A stretch of DNA of 33,522 nt from Spirochaetales bacterium (GCA_016936555.1 JAFGXR010000015.1:1-33522); one strand, 5' to 3'. Shown: positions 24,792 through 32,438, counted from the first letter of the stretch. Notes: generated from the sequence alone by a model not told the origin. Made by a program: numbers and translations.

Positions 24792-25973
24792 ATGAAATAT
24801 TCAAAAAGAGTAGTAGGCGTTAAAGCATCGGAAATAAGAGAGATTCTGAAGCTCGCGGCCAGACATGACATAATATCCTTCGCCGGCGGCCTGCCCGCCC
24901 CGGAACTCTTCCCCATCAGGGAAATGGAGGAGGTCTCGCGGACCGTCCTCGAAGAGATGGGACAGGAAGCCCTCCAGTACAGCCCGACTGAAGGCTATGA
25001 GCCCCTGCGGGATTTTATCGCCGGAAGAATGGCGAAAACCGGCGTCAAAACGGACCGCGATGAGATACTGATTATAAGCGGCTCCCAGCAGGGCCTCGAT
25101 TTCGCCGGAAAGATTTTTCTCGACCCCGGCGATACGGTTCTCTGCGAAAGCCCGACATACCTGGGTGCGGTCAACGCTTTCCGCGCTTATGAGGGGAACT
25201 TCCGCGAAGTGGCGACCGATAACGAAGGGATGATCCCCGAAGATCTCGAGAAAGCTCTGAAAGAGACTCCCGATGTCAAATTCATCTACGTCATCCCGGA
25301 TTTCCAGAATCCTTCGGGGCGGACCTGGTCACTCGATCGGCGAAAAGCCCTTGTCGAACTGGCGAATCAATACGGGATTCCCATAGTCGAAGACAACCCC
25401 TACGGAGAGCTTATCTACGAGGGAGAGCGGCTCCCTTCCATACGTTCCCTCGACACGAAAGGACTGGTAATGTTTCTGGGTACTTTCTCCAAAACCTTTG
25501 CGCCGGGGCTTCGGATCGGATGGATCAATGCTCCGAAGGAAATTCTGGCCAAATGCATTATGGTGAAACAGAGCTCCGATGTTCAAAGCAGTTCCATCAG
25601 TCAGAGAGAAATTGCCGTTTTCGTGGAGAAATACGATTTTGAAAAGCATGTGGAAAAAATAAAATCCACCTACAGAAAAAGACGGGATCTGATGATGGAC
25701 AGCATGGGGAAATACTTCCCCGATAGTGTGGAATGGACTCATCCTGCGGGAGGGCTGTTCACCTGGGTGATAGTCCCCGATTCCATCGATACGAAAGAGC
25801 TGATGGAGAGGACTCTCGAGGAGACGAAAGTGGCATACGTACCGGGAGCCTCCTTCTTTCCCAACGGCGGCGTCAAGAATACCATGAGGCTCAATTTCTC
25901 CAATATGCCGGAGGATAAGATTGTCGAAGGGATCAGGAGGCTCGGCGAGCTGCTGAAGAGAGAGATCGGCTGA
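24792..25973 (+). CDS. PLP-dependent aminotransferase, fold type I (2-aminoadipate/LysN-like)
   Basis: Class I/II aminotransferase of 393 residues. Visible motifs: FAGGLPAPELFP near the N-terminus, YSPTEGYEPLRDFIA, ISGSQQGLDFAGKIF, PDFQNPSGRTWS, VEDNPYGELIYEGE and the PLP-lysine site GTFSKTFAPGLRIGWI (Lys near residue 236), then RLNFSNM with the substrate-carboxylate Arg. The N-terminal pattern is that of MocR/LysN-type enzymes, which accept 2-aminoadipate, branched-chain or aromatic amino acids. It follows the regulator by 12 bases with GGGAG upstream and is the last gene before a strong terminator. It probably makes the 2-oxoacid consumed by the ferredoxin oxidoreductase. Confidence 0.92.
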   Translation: MKYSKRVVGVKASEIREILKLAARHDIISFAGGLPAPELFPIREMEEVSRTVLEEMGQEALQYSPTEGYEPLRDFIAGRMAKTGVKTDRDEILIISGSQQGLDFAGKIFLDPGDTVLCESPTYLGAVNAFRAYEGNFREVATDNEGMIPEDLEKALKETPDVKFIYVIPDFQNPSGRTWSLDRRKALVELANQYGIPIVEDNPYGELIYEGERLPSIRSLDTKGLVMFLGTFSKTFAPGLRIGWINAPKEILAKCIMVKQSSDVQSSSISQREIAVFVEKYDFEKHVEKIKSTYRKRRDLMMDSMGKYFPDSVEWTHPAGGLFTWVIVPDSIDTKELMERTLEETKVAYVPGASFFPNGGVKNTMRLNFSNMPEDKIVEGIRRLGELLKREIG

Positions 25974-25986
25974 TTCCTGTTTTCAG

Positions 25987-26021
25987 AACCGCTCTCCGGA
26001 AAATAAAACGAGAGCGGTTTT
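25987..26021 (+). terminator. Rho-independent terminator of the oxidoreductase-aminotransferase operon
   Basis: Perfect 10-base stem AACCGCTCTC (25987-25996) and GAGAGCGGTT (26010-26019), a 13-base A-rich loop, and TTTT at 26018-26021. It lies 14 bases after the aminotransferase stop and has no T-run in the opposite direction. Confidence 0.8.
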
Positions 26022-26026
26022 CAAAA

Positions 26027-26317
26027 TTACTCCCCGATATAGTCTTCAAAAATATCCGACAGATGGAAATGAAAGCCTTTCAACACTGTTGAAGTCACAA
26101 GATCATTCTGCTCATAGATTTCGGCATCGGAGAATTTTCCCTCATCTGTCTTCGTGTAAATCTGCAAAGCCCGGAACCCCGGATCGAAGACCCAGTATTC
26201 CCTGACTCCGAAGCGTTCATAAAGATTGAACTTTTCATTAAGATCCTTTTTACTGGTATAGGGTGACAGGATTTCGACCACCAGATCCGGCGCGCCGAAA
26301 CATCCTTTACCTTTCAG
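26027..26317 (-). pseudogene. Uma2-family (DUF820) gene remnant, 5' half missing
   Basis: The readable frame gives the C-terminal half of a Uma2-type restriction-endonuclease-like protein: GAPDLVVEILSPYTSKKD, then KFNLYERFGVREYWVFDP with the expected strand-turn pattern and the acidic Asp and Glu of the nuclease core. Usual members are about 180-200 residues; here only about 96 codons remain, beginning directly after the KDG kinase stop codon (TAG, 26320-26318) in the same frame. There is no usable start for the core: the nominal GTG lies in the middle of the conserved APDLVVEIL segment. The N-terminal half with its first catalytic strand is absent, so this is almost certainly a decayed, probably horizontally acquired, gene. 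Confidence 0.75.
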
Positions 26318-27346
26318 CTATCTCTGGACCCGCCCCGAACCGTCGCCTTTCAGCAGGTTCAAAACTTCAGCTTCTGTTATCAGCGCCACATCCCCGGGGA
26401 TGGAGTGCTTCAGGCACGAAGCCGCCACAGCGAACTTCAGCGCCTGTTCATGGGAATCATAGGAGGTCAATCCGTAAATAAGACCAGCAGCAAAGGAATC
26501 CCCTCCCCCGACCCGGTCGATAATATTTCTGATCTCGTATTTCTGGGAGACAATGAACTCCTTCCGATCATTCAGAACCGCGGACCAGTCGTTATGGTCG
26601 GCTGAATGGCTCTCCCTCATGGTAATGGCAATCATTTTCATTTCGGGAAATTTATCGAGTACTTTTTTAGAGATCTCTTCATAGCGTTCCAGCCCCAGAT
26701 CGGCCTGGCTCACATCGGCTTCCGATTCAATGCCGAGCGACTTCTGGCAGTCCTCCTCATTGGCAATGGCCACATCGACGAATTTAACCAGTTCATTCAT
26801 CACTTCGGGAGCGCTCTTTCCGTACTTCCAGAGTTTTTTTCTGTAATTCAGGTCGCAGGAGACGGTCAGTCCTCTTTTTTTCGCCTCTTTGACAGCCCTC
26901 ATGGACAGAGCGGCGGACGATTCGGAGAGAGCGGGGGTAATACCGGTTATGTGAAACCAGGTGGCGCCGACATATACTTTGTCCCAGTCGAAATCTTCGG
27001 GACCGGCTTCGGAGATCGATGAACCGGCGCGGTCATACACGACATTGGACGCGCGCTGGTTGGCACCGGTTTCCAGATAATAGACGCCGAGGCGCTCTCC
27101 CTGAAAAAGGACCTGAGACGTATCTACACCTCTGGCTCGAACGGCATCCCGGGCGCTTCTCCCCAGAGGATTGTCGGGAAGGGCCGTTACAAAGGAAGTA
27201 TCCTTCCCCAGAAGAGCCAGAGCCGAAGCCACGTTGGACTCCCCCCCTCCGAAAGTGGCTTCCAGCAGAGGACTCTGAAAGAATCTCTCATTGGCCGGAG
27301 ATTTCAATCTCAGCATAATTTCGCCCAGTGTGACTATTTTATTCAT
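26318..27346 (-). CDS. kdgK: 2-keto-3-deoxygluconate kinase (PfkB family)
   Basis: Ribokinase-like sugar kinase of 342 residues that should convert 2-keto-3-deoxygluconate to KDPG with ATP. PfkB signatures are clear: [25 protein letters not shown] near residue 30, [11 protein letters not shown] in the middle and the ATP/anion-hole motif [17 protein letters not shown] near residue 275 with the catalytic Asp. The C-terminus GDGSGRVQR is normal for this group, so the gene is intact. The ATG at 27346 overlaps the aldolase stop (ATGA) and has GGAG six bases upstream; the in-frame ATG at 27358 lacks one. Together with the aldolase it forms the last two steps of hexuronate catabolism. Confidence 0.9.
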   Translation of the reverse strand: MNKIVTLGEIMLRLKSPANERFFQSPLLEATFGGGESNVASALALLGKDTSFVTALPDNPLGRSARDAVRARGVDTSQVLFQGERLGVYYLETGANQRASNVVYDRAGSSISEAGPEDFDWDKVYVGATWFHITGITPALSESSAALSMRAVKEAKKRGLTVSCDLNYRKKLWKYGKSAPEVMNELVKFVDVAIANEEDCQKSLGIESEADVSQADLGLERYEEISKKVLDKFPEMKMIAITMRESHSADHNDWSAVLNDRKEFIVSQKYEIRNIIDRVGGGDSFAAGLIYGLTSYDSHEQALKFAVAASCLKHSIPGDVALITEAEVLNLLKGDGSGRVQR

Positions 27347-27996
27347 TTGTTTCTCCATGATTTAACAAGATTGACAGCTTCGGCGCTCAGTCTTTCGATT
27401 TCATCGAACCGCCCGCTGCTGATCAGCTCGCCCTGCACCATCCAGGAACCGCCGCAGGCTGAGACATAAGGAGATTCGAGATAGCTGACGAGATTGGACG
27501 CGTTGATTCCGCCGGTCGCCATAAAGCGGACTGTTCCGTAAGGCGCGCTCATAGCGTTGATCATTTTTATCCCTCCCGATGCTTCAGCGGGAAAAAATTT
27601 CAGAACATCGAGTCCCCTCTCCAGGGCGGCCTCTATCCCCGAAGGATTATTGACACCGGGATAGACGGGAATTCCCTTGTCCAGGCAGTAATCGACAACG
27701 CGGGGATTGAACCCGGGACTGACGACGAACCGGGATCCCGCATCAACGGCAGCTTTGACCTGGTCGATCGTCAGGACCGTTCCGGCACCGGTCAGAATAT
27801 CGGGAAACTCTTTACTGATAATCCCGATGGAACGGGCCGCCGCATCGGTCCTGAACGTCACCTCCGCAGCAGGCAGTCCGGCTTTGACCAGAGCTTCGGC
27901 CAAAGGCGCGGCCTGTTCGGGGTTATCCAGTTTTATAACCGGAATAATGGCGATTTCCGCCAGCTTTGAAGCTATCTCTCGATATTCGCTATTCAT
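27343..27996 (-). CDS. eda: KDPG/KHG aldolase (2-dehydro-3-deoxy-phosphogluconate aldolase)
   Basis: Class I aldolase of 217 residues that cleaves KDPG to pyruvate and glyceraldehyde-3-phosphate. Motifs: [14 protein letters not shown] with the general-base Glu, [44 protein letters not shown], the Schiff-base Lys in [13 protein letters not shown] (near residue 132) and [11 protein letters not shown] for phosphate binding. The ATG at 27996 is chosen over a longer frame from 28074: AGAGGAAAAG sits just upstream and the coding overlap with the IclR gene is then only eight bases. It is co-translated with the KDG kinase through an ATGA overlap and controlled, by position, by the IclR regulator. Confidence 0.93.
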   Translation of the reverse strand: MNSEYREIASKLAEIAIIPVIKLDNPEQAAPLAEALVKAGLPAAEVTFRTDAAARSIGIISKEFPDILTGAGTVLTIDQVKAAVDAGSRFVVSPGFNPRVVDYCLDKGIPVYPGVNNPSGIEAALERGLDVLKFFPAEASGGIKMINAMSAPYGTVRFMATGGINASNLVSYLESPYVSACGGSWMVQGELISSGRFDEIERLSAEAVNLVKSWRNK

Positions 27997-28774
27997 ATAC
28001 TTTTCCTCTTTCGTATCCCATGGACCGGGAGATTGAATCCGTGCAGGCTTTAAGCCTCGGCTTGTAGTTTTCAATTTTACTTTTAAAATCCCCGAAGAAG
28101 GGGATACTGACCGCTCCTGCCGTTTCGCCGAGAGAATTGAAGACGGGCATGGCTATGGCGAAAATGCCATCCGATTCCTCCTGATGATCAAAGGCGATTC
28201 TTTCCGAAGCGATTTGTTCGAGGATTTTTTCAAGTTCGTTTTTATCGGTTATTGTATGGGCCGTAAATGCCTTCAAGTCGAGTCCCGGAAGGCGTTTATC
28301 CCTGTAATACCGCCCCTCTTCAGACATAGCCAGGAGCAGTTTTCCCGCAGCGCCGATATAAGGGGGGTACACAGTTCCCGAGTCGAGGGTGATGCGGATC
28401 GCTTTACGGCATTCGAAACTTCTGAGGGGATAGACCGTGTCGCCCCTCATAATGCTCAGTTTCACCATCTCGTCAATTTCTTCCGATAGCGCCTTCATAT
28501 GAGGTGCGGCCAGAACGGCCAGATCCAGTCGTTTATTCACAATATTCCCCAGAGTCAGAAGCTTGGCGCCCAGAGTGTAGAGCCCCGAGAGGTGCAGCTG
28601 TTCCAGGTACCCCTGTTCCGTGAGACGATTGATCATGCGGGAAACAGTTGCTTTGGGTAGTTTAAGCCCGGAGGCAATAGAAGCCTGACTCATCCCTTCG
28701 GGAGACCGGGCCAGAAGATCGAAAATCTGATCCATTTTATCGAGCGCCGGTACGGCGCTGCCCTGTTTATCCAT
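27989..28774 (-). CDS. IclR-family transcriptional regulator
   Basis: Regulator of 261 residues. The N-terminal winged helix (about 10-70) has MSQASIASGLKLPKATVSRM as recognition region; the C-terminal effector domain (about 85-255) includes YIGAAGKLLLAMSEE and IAFDHQEESDGIFAIAMPVFN, with the conserved EE and AMPV pattern. IclR proteins of the KdgR type bind KDG and control sugar-acid genes, which matches the kinase and aldolase genes directly downstream. The only purine-rich sequence before the ATG is GAGG one base away, too close to serve; a promoter placed to give a leaderless transcript is visible at 28780-28809. Confidence 0.93.
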   Translation of the reverse strand: MDKQGSAVPALDKMDQIFDLLARSPEGMSQASIASGLKLPKATVSRMINRLTEQGYLEQLHLSGLYTLGAKLLTLGNIVNKRLDLAVLAAPHMKALSEEIDEMVKLSIMRGDTVYPLRSFECRKAIRITLDSGTVYPPYIGAAGKLLLAMSEEGRYYRDKRLPGLDLKAFTAHTITDKNELEKILEQIASERIAFDHQEESDGIFAIAMPVFNSLGETAGAVSIPFFGDFKSKIENYKPRLKACTDSISRSMGYERGKVYE

Positions 28775-28779
28775 GCCTC

Positions 28780-28809
28780 ATTATGTCGTCTGAATAAATA
28801 AGTTGTCAA
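28780..28809 (-). promoter_or_regulatory. Promoter of the iclR-eda-kdgK operon
   Basis: On the minus strand -35 TTGACA (28809-28804, perfect), 18-base spacer and -10 CATAAT (28785-28780, five of six). Transcription would begin at about 28774, the A of the ATG. Confidence 0.6.
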
Positions 28810-28859
28810 GATGTTTCCTAAATGATACACAGTTTCATATACGAATCTACGAAGCAAAT

Positions 28860-28905
28860 AAAAAAACAGCTTATGAAAAGCCGGAAGAGGCTTTTGCATA
28901 AGCTG
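28860..28905 (-). terminator. Strong leftward terminator after the aldose epimerase region
   Basis: CAGCTTATG (28867-28875) pairs with CATAAGCTG (28897-28905) and AAAAGCC (28876-28882) with GGCTTTT (28889-28895); one bulged G, 6-base loop. Reading leftward the stem is followed by seven T (28866-28860). It should insulate the IclR promoter from transcription coming from the epimerase. Confidence 0.85.
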
Positions 28906-29059
28906 ATGGTAAGAGGAATTCGCTTATCGGATTAAGGCTGATAGTGAAACTTTATCTCTTCTGGCATGGGGACAGCCCTTCCCGAATTCATTGAAATGGA
29001 ACCGGCCTTGACTTTCTGTTCCGCCGGAACGTCTCCGTCGCGGCGGATTTCCTGATGGC
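28906..29059 (-). other. 3' region of the epimerase transcript with an unassigned open frame
   Basis: Between the epimerase stop and the terminator, a minus-strand frame different from the epimerase frame stays open from before the epimerase stop down to TAA at 28934-28932. The about 42 codons beyond the epimerase stop have coding-like composition but no start codon with a ribosome binding site. It may be the remnant of a lost gene, or chance. I recognise no family. Confidence 0.25.
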
Positions 29060-30007
29060 TCAGAGAGATTGCAAGCTGATGCGGACAGATCCCTCCCTGC
29101 CCTCTCCCGGATTCAGCTCCAGCCTCCCCAATCCGTTTACATTGAAGGAATTCGTCGCAGCCGTAATCGGCTCGATTGCTATGGAATCCCGCTCGGGAGG
29201 GATAAAGAGCTGAACAAAAGGGAATAGCTCTCTATCAAAATCGAGAATTATTTTATGGGTCGAGTTTTCCAGTGAACAGATACCCGAGGGAGAAGCAGTC
29301 AAGGCGATATCGAGGTCCCGGTGCTCAATCTTCCGGGGAGACGTGAAATCAAGCTCAGTTCCGCCGGTTTCATGAATCTCTCCGGTAGGATTCAGCCTAT
29401 CATCAACGGCGACGAAGGAACCTCCCCCGCAATGAAGTGACCAGTCATCCACCGTGCCGTCGAGACGGAAATAGGGATGCCAGCCCAAAGCGACGGGAAG
29501 CTTAAGCGATCCGCAGTTTGCAAATTGATAGTTGACATAAAAACCTGCATCACTGATCCGATAGGTGACCTGAAGTTCAACCGGAAACGGATAGGATTCG
29601 AAATCATCTGCGCCGATCCGGTACTGGTAGGAGATTTCGCCGGAAGACTCATCCAGACGGATGCCCGTTTCCTGAAAAGATTTATTGTAGACAAGGCCGT
29701 GTATGGAGGAATGATCCGATTCATCATTTACAGGGAGAAAGTACTCCCGGTTATCGAATGAGTATCTCCCCCCGGGGATCCTGTCATTGAAAGGGAACAG
29801 GACTCTGCCGCGGTACAGGGGATTTTCCTCCAGATCCTCCGGGCTGTCATAGCGCAGGATATCGCGTCCCCGTCCCATTCCATCGGGTAGTGAAATTCTG
29901 TAAACCATGGCCCCGGAGCCGGGTATTATATCAAAAAAACTGCCCCGGTCATCACTAATGCGGACAACCTGAATCTGTCCGATCGCGTATTCCCTTTTAC
30001 TGTACAT
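29060..30007 (-). CDS. Aldose 1-epimerase family protein (galactose mutarotase-like)
   Basis: Mutarotase-fold protein of 315 residues, expected to interconvert alpha and beta anomers of an aldose. The family features are DRIPGGRYSFDNREYFLPVND near residue 75, the catalytic His in SIHGLVYNKSF, the second His in ALGWHPYFRLDG (near 172), and the C-terminal Glu in SIAIEPITAATNSFN. The ATG at 30007 is the first sensible start; a longer frame to 30073 would run into the divergent promoter. No Shine-Dalgarno is visible, so a leaderless message is possible. It is divergent from the M20 amidohydrolase and neighbours the hexuronate genes, which fits a role in sugar catabolism. Confidence 0.88.
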   Translation of the reverse strand: MYSKREYAIGQIQVVRISDDRGSFFDIIPGSGAMVYRISLPDGMGRGRDILRYDSPEDLEENPLYRGRVLFPFNDRIPGGRYSFDNREYFLPVNDESDHSSIHGLVYNKSFQETGIRLDESSGEISYQYRIGADDFESYPFPVELQVTYRISDAGFYVNYQFANCGSLKLPVALGWHPYFRLDGTVDDWSLHCGGGSFVAVDDRLNPTGEIHETGGTELDFTSPRKIEHRDLDIALTASPSGICSLENSTHKIILDFDRELFPFVQLFIPPERDSIAIEPITAATNSFNVNGLGRLELNPGEGREGSVRISLQSL

Positions 30008-30013
30008 AGTTTT

Positions 30014-30042
30014 TAAGTACAGGATCGTAAATGTTTTGTAAA
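30014..30042 (-). promoter_or_regulatory. Possible promoter of the aldose epimerase
   Basis: On the minus strand TTTACA (30042-30037) and a weak TACTTA (30019-30014), 17 bases apart, with the -10 six bases before the ATG. The -35 overlaps that of the divergent amidohydrolase promoter. The -10 match is poor, so this call is tentative. Confidence 0.3.
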
Positions 30043-30064
30043 GTCTCCCCTTCTCCTGTATAGT
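30036..30064 (+). promoter_or_regulatory. Promoter of the M20 amidohydrolase
   Basis: TTGTAA (30036-30041), exactly 17 bases, then TATAGT (30059-30064). Seven bases separate the -10 from the ATG at 30072, so transcription should start at or one base before the initiation codon, giving a leaderless mRNA. No purine-rich ribosome binding site is present. Confidence 0.6.
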
Positions 30065-30071
30065 GATTATC

Positions 30072-31256
30072 ATGGCCGATTTTTACAGCATCCTGAAGGA
30101 AGAACTGAACAGCATACTCCCGCAGATCGAGAATCTGAGACATGAACTGCACCGCCATCCCGAAACCGCCTGGAAGGAAGTGGAAACAGGGAAGCGCCTT
30201 TCTGATTTCCTGCGGGGCTGCGATATGACTCCCTTTGAACCCTACCTGGGAACGGATCTCGTCTATCAGCGCAAGGGGAAAACCGACAGAGAGGCCCTTC
30301 TGCTCCGGTCGGATATGGATGCGCTCAGGCAATGCGAAACCGGCAGCCGCTCCTGGAAATCGATCAATGACGGGGCCGCGCACAACTGCGGGCACGACGG
30401 CCATATGAGCATGCTCTGCGGGGCGGCTCTGCTCATAGACAGAATGATAAAGAGGGGATACGAGCTCCCCCGCCCCGTCCGGTTTGTCTTCCAGCCGGCC
30501 GAAGAGATAGAATGCGGCGGCTCCGATCTGGTTGATGCCGGCGTGCTCGAAGGCGTGGGCGAAGTTCTGGCCATTCACGGCTGGCCCTCTCTCCCCGAAG
30601 GGGAGTTCTTTTCCAAATCCGGTCCCTTTTTCGCAGCGGCGGCGACATTTGTCACAACCCTGAAGGGTATAGCAACCCATGGTGCCCTTCCCATGAACGG
30701 CCTGAGCCCCTTTCCCGCCACGGCCCGAATGATAGATGAGATCGAGCTCATCGCCGAGAAGTACAACGGCCGGGCAATTGTCTCATCCTGTATAATCACA
30801 GGCGGATCAAGCGACAATATCATTCCCGGGGAAATCGGGATCCGGGGAACCATCCGCTATTATCATCGCGACCATTTCAGCGAAATACAGGGACTCTTCG
30901 AAAGAGCGGGACATGCCGTATCCGATCAGACGGGATGCGGGGTCAGAACCGAATTTATATCCAGATACAAAATACCGCTCTATAACAGCGAAACCGTCCT
31001 GGAAAACCTTTCCTCCCTCCTGAAAGAGGGAAACAGCCGATACCCTGATATACCGGCCGGCATCGGGACGACAGAAGCCAAAACCGTCTCGGAGGATTTT
31101 TCCTTTTATACGGACAAACGGCCCGGTGCGCTGGTCCTTCTGGGACTGGGTGATGACGTCCCGTCTCTCCATGCCCAGGACTTCGATTTCCCCGATAAAA
31201 TGCTCAGTAAGGGGATACTGCTTTTTACCATGGCGGCTTATCAATTGAACTCTTGA
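30072..31256 (+). CDS. M20-family amidohydrolase/peptidase (M20D-like)
   Basis: Dinuclear zinc amidohydrolase of 394 residues, similar to N-acyl-amino-acid, hippurate and IAA-amino-acid hydrolases. Motifs in order: LRHELHRHPETAWKEVET near residue 20, LLRSDMDAL near 82, the metal site HNCGHDGHMSML near 106, FQPAEEIECGGSDLV near 142 with the catalytic Glu pair, AIHGWPSLPEG, and SEDFSFY near 346. A dimerisation domain is inserted between about 185 and 300. The ATG at 30072 is preferred to the GTG at 30063, which lies inside the -10. It has no signal peptide and is cytoplasmic. It probably releases an amino acid from an N-acyl conjugate; the substrate is unknown. Confidence 0.92.
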   Translation: MADFYSILKEELNSILPQIENLRHELHRHPETAWKEVETGKRLSDFLRGCDMTPFEPYLGTDLVYQRKGKTDREALLLRSDMDALRQCETGSRSWKSINDGAAHNCGHDGHMSMLCGAALLIDRMIKRGYELPRPVRFVFQPAEEIECGGSDLVDAGVLEGVGEVLAIHGWPSLPEGEFFSKSGPFFAAAATFVTTLKGIATHGALPMNGLSPFPATARMIDEIELIAEKYNGRAIVSSCIITGGSSDNIIPGEIGIRGTIRYYHRDHFSEIQGLFERAGHAVSDQTGCGVRTEFISRYKIPLYNSETVLENLSSLLKEGNSRYPDIPAGIGTTEAKTVSEDFSFYTDKRPGALVLLGLGDDVPSLHAQDFDFPDKMLSKGILLFTMAAYQLNS

Positions 31257-31282
31257 AAAGGCCGGCAGTTTCCATTTATATT
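31253..31282 (+). promoter_or_regulatory. Promoter of the acyltransferase gene
   Basis: TTGAAA (31253-31258, overlapping the amidohydrolase stop), 18-base spacer, TATATT (31277-31282), both five of six to consensus. The seven bases between the -10 and the ATG at 31290 put the predicted start at the initiation codon. The region contains no ribosome binding site. Confidence 0.55.
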
Positions 31283-31289
31283 TATTTCC

Positions 31290-32036
31290 ATGAAATCTAT
31301 ATTATCCTTTATTCTGACAATATATGAGGTGACACTGTTTGTTGCGGTATGCCTGACATTCTATCCCGTAGCCCTTCTAATATTCGTTTTCACAGCCCCT
31401 TTCGACAAACGGAGAACTCTTCTTCACAAGTTCTCCTGCGTCTGGGGAAGCATGTATATCTGGTTTCAGCCCTTCTGGAAAGTGACCTGGGAAGGAAAGG
31501 AAAACATACAGGACGATCAGGCTTACGTTCTGGTTTCCAATCATCAGTCCCTGCTGGATATCGTGGTTCTCTACGGCCTGTTCAAACACTTCAAATGGGT
31601 CGCGAAAAACTCCCTTCTGAAAGTGCCTTTCGTCGGGTGGAATATGGCTTTGAACGATTATATCATCATTAAAAGAAACGATGCGAAAAGCCAGATCGAT
31701 ATGATGAAGAAATCGGAGAAAATGCTGCGGGAAGGCAACTCCATAATGATTTTTGCAGAAGGAACGCGGTCTCCCGACGGAAATCTGGGAACTTTCAAGC
31801 GCGGAGCTTTTATCATGGCGGAAAAAGCCGAAGTTCCCGTCATTCCCATAGCGCTGGATAACATGTACAAAGCCGTTAAGAAAAATAGCCTCTGGATAAA
31901 CAAAACAACGGATATGAAAGTTAAAATTTTCCCCCCGCTCAATCCGAAAGATTTCAAAAACACAAAAGAAATATCTGCCAAAGTACAGGAAATTATCGCC
32001 GGCCAGCTGGATGAATGGCGTTCCGCAGAAAAATGA
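31290..32036 (+). CDS. plsC: 1-acyl-sn-glycerol-3-phosphate acyltransferase (PlsC family)
   Basis: Membrane acyltransferase of 248 residues that adds the second acyl chain to lysophosphatidic acid in phospholipid synthesis. A hydrophobic N-terminal anchor covers about residues 5-35. Block I is VSNHQSLLDIVVLYG (H-X4-D, near residue 75), block II FVGWNMALNDYIIIKRND, block III MIFAEGTRSPDG (near 150) and block IV EVPVIPIALDNM (near 182), all intact. It follows the amidohydrolase by 33 bases but has its own promoter and no Shine-Dalgarno, so it is likely a separate transcript. Substrate could be another lysophospholipid, as this family is broad. Confidence 0.93.
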   Translation: MKSILSFILTIYEVTLFVAVCLTFYPVALLIFVFTAPFDKRRTLLHKFSCVWGSMYIWFQPFWKVTWEGKENIQDDQAYVLVSNHQSLLDIVVLYGLFKHFKWVAKNSLLKVPFVGWNMALNDYIIIKRNDAKSQIDMMKKSEKMLREGNSIMIFAEGTRSPDGNLGTFKRGAFIMAEKAEVPVIPIALDNMYKAVKKNSLWINKTTDMKVKIFPPLNPKDFKNTKEISAKVQEIIAGQLDEWRSAEK

Positions 32037-32104
32037 TTTGATTTTAAGATTCCCTTCACAGAAACTTTATGGCAGCAGTGTAAAAATGCGGAAAGGAGAG
32101 AATC

Positions 32105-32281
32105 ATGCTTGTAAAAGAAATAAAAGAGATTGCCAAATCAATGGATATCGCCGTCGGGAAAATGAAAAAGGATGAAATTATCCACGCCATCCAGGAAAAG
32201 GAAGGCAACTTCCCCTGTTTCGGAACAGCGCAGGGCAGCTGCGATCAGATGGACTGCCGCTGGCGGGAAGATTGTCTCTAA
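32105..32281 (+). CDS. Small SAP/Rho-N-like protein with four C-terminal cysteines
   Basis: A 58-residue protein. The first 35 residues read as a SAP or Rho_N-type helix-extended-helix (VKEIKEIAKSMDIAVGKMKK followed by EIIHAIQEKEGN), a fold that usually binds nucleic acid. The C-terminal 20 residues contain four Cys (C-X7-C-X4-C-X5-C) in NFPCFGTA, SCDQMDC and WREDCL, perhaps for zinc or an Fe-S cluster. AAAGGAGAG ends just upstream of the ATG. I have seen similar short proteins in deltaproteobacteria and other anaerobes, without assigned function. It lies alone between plsC and a terminator. Confidence 0.82.
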   Translation: MLVKEIKEIAKSMDIAVGKMKKDEIIHAIQEKEGNFPCFGTAQGSCDQMDCRWREDCL

Positions 32282-32327
32282 CTGTTTTTTCCCGAGACAG
32301 TTTAAAATGATTGTGATAATTTAAAAT

Positions 32328-32360
32328 GGTGCCAGCCTCCTGAGGTCGGCGCCTTTTTTT
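32328..32360 (+). terminator. Rho-independent terminator after the small cysteine protein
   Basis: GGTGCC (32328-32333) pairs with GGCGCC (32348-32353) with one G-U pair; an inner CCT/AGG extends the stem. Seven T follow (32354-32360). It ends the small gene, or could attenuate read-through into the ABC-F leader. Confidence 0.75.
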
Positions 32361-32381
32361 GTATCTAAAGGGAGGACTAAA

Positions 32382-32438
32382 ATGCCATATATGATCAGAC
32401 GGACTGCCGGATACTTCCTGGCGAGCTTCAGCCCCTAG
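32382..32438 (+). CDS. 18-codon leader ORF upstream of the ABC-F gene
   Basis: Short ORF coding MPYMIRRTAGYFLASFSP with an excellent ribosome binding site (GGGAGGAC, spacing about six). It ends 65 bases before the ABC-F start. Its last codons lie in the left arm of a perfect 9-base inverted repeat. Antibiotic-resistance ABC-F genes are often controlled by ribosome stalling on such leader peptides; that role here is inference from layout. Confidence 0.45.
   Translation: MPYMIRRTAGYFLASFSP

Noticed and set aside
26027-27346. KDG kinase and Uma2 remnant as one natural fusion protein
   Set aside because: A TAG stop separates them and the kinase ends with a normal C-terminus, so an intact fusion is unlikely; only the junction is unusual.
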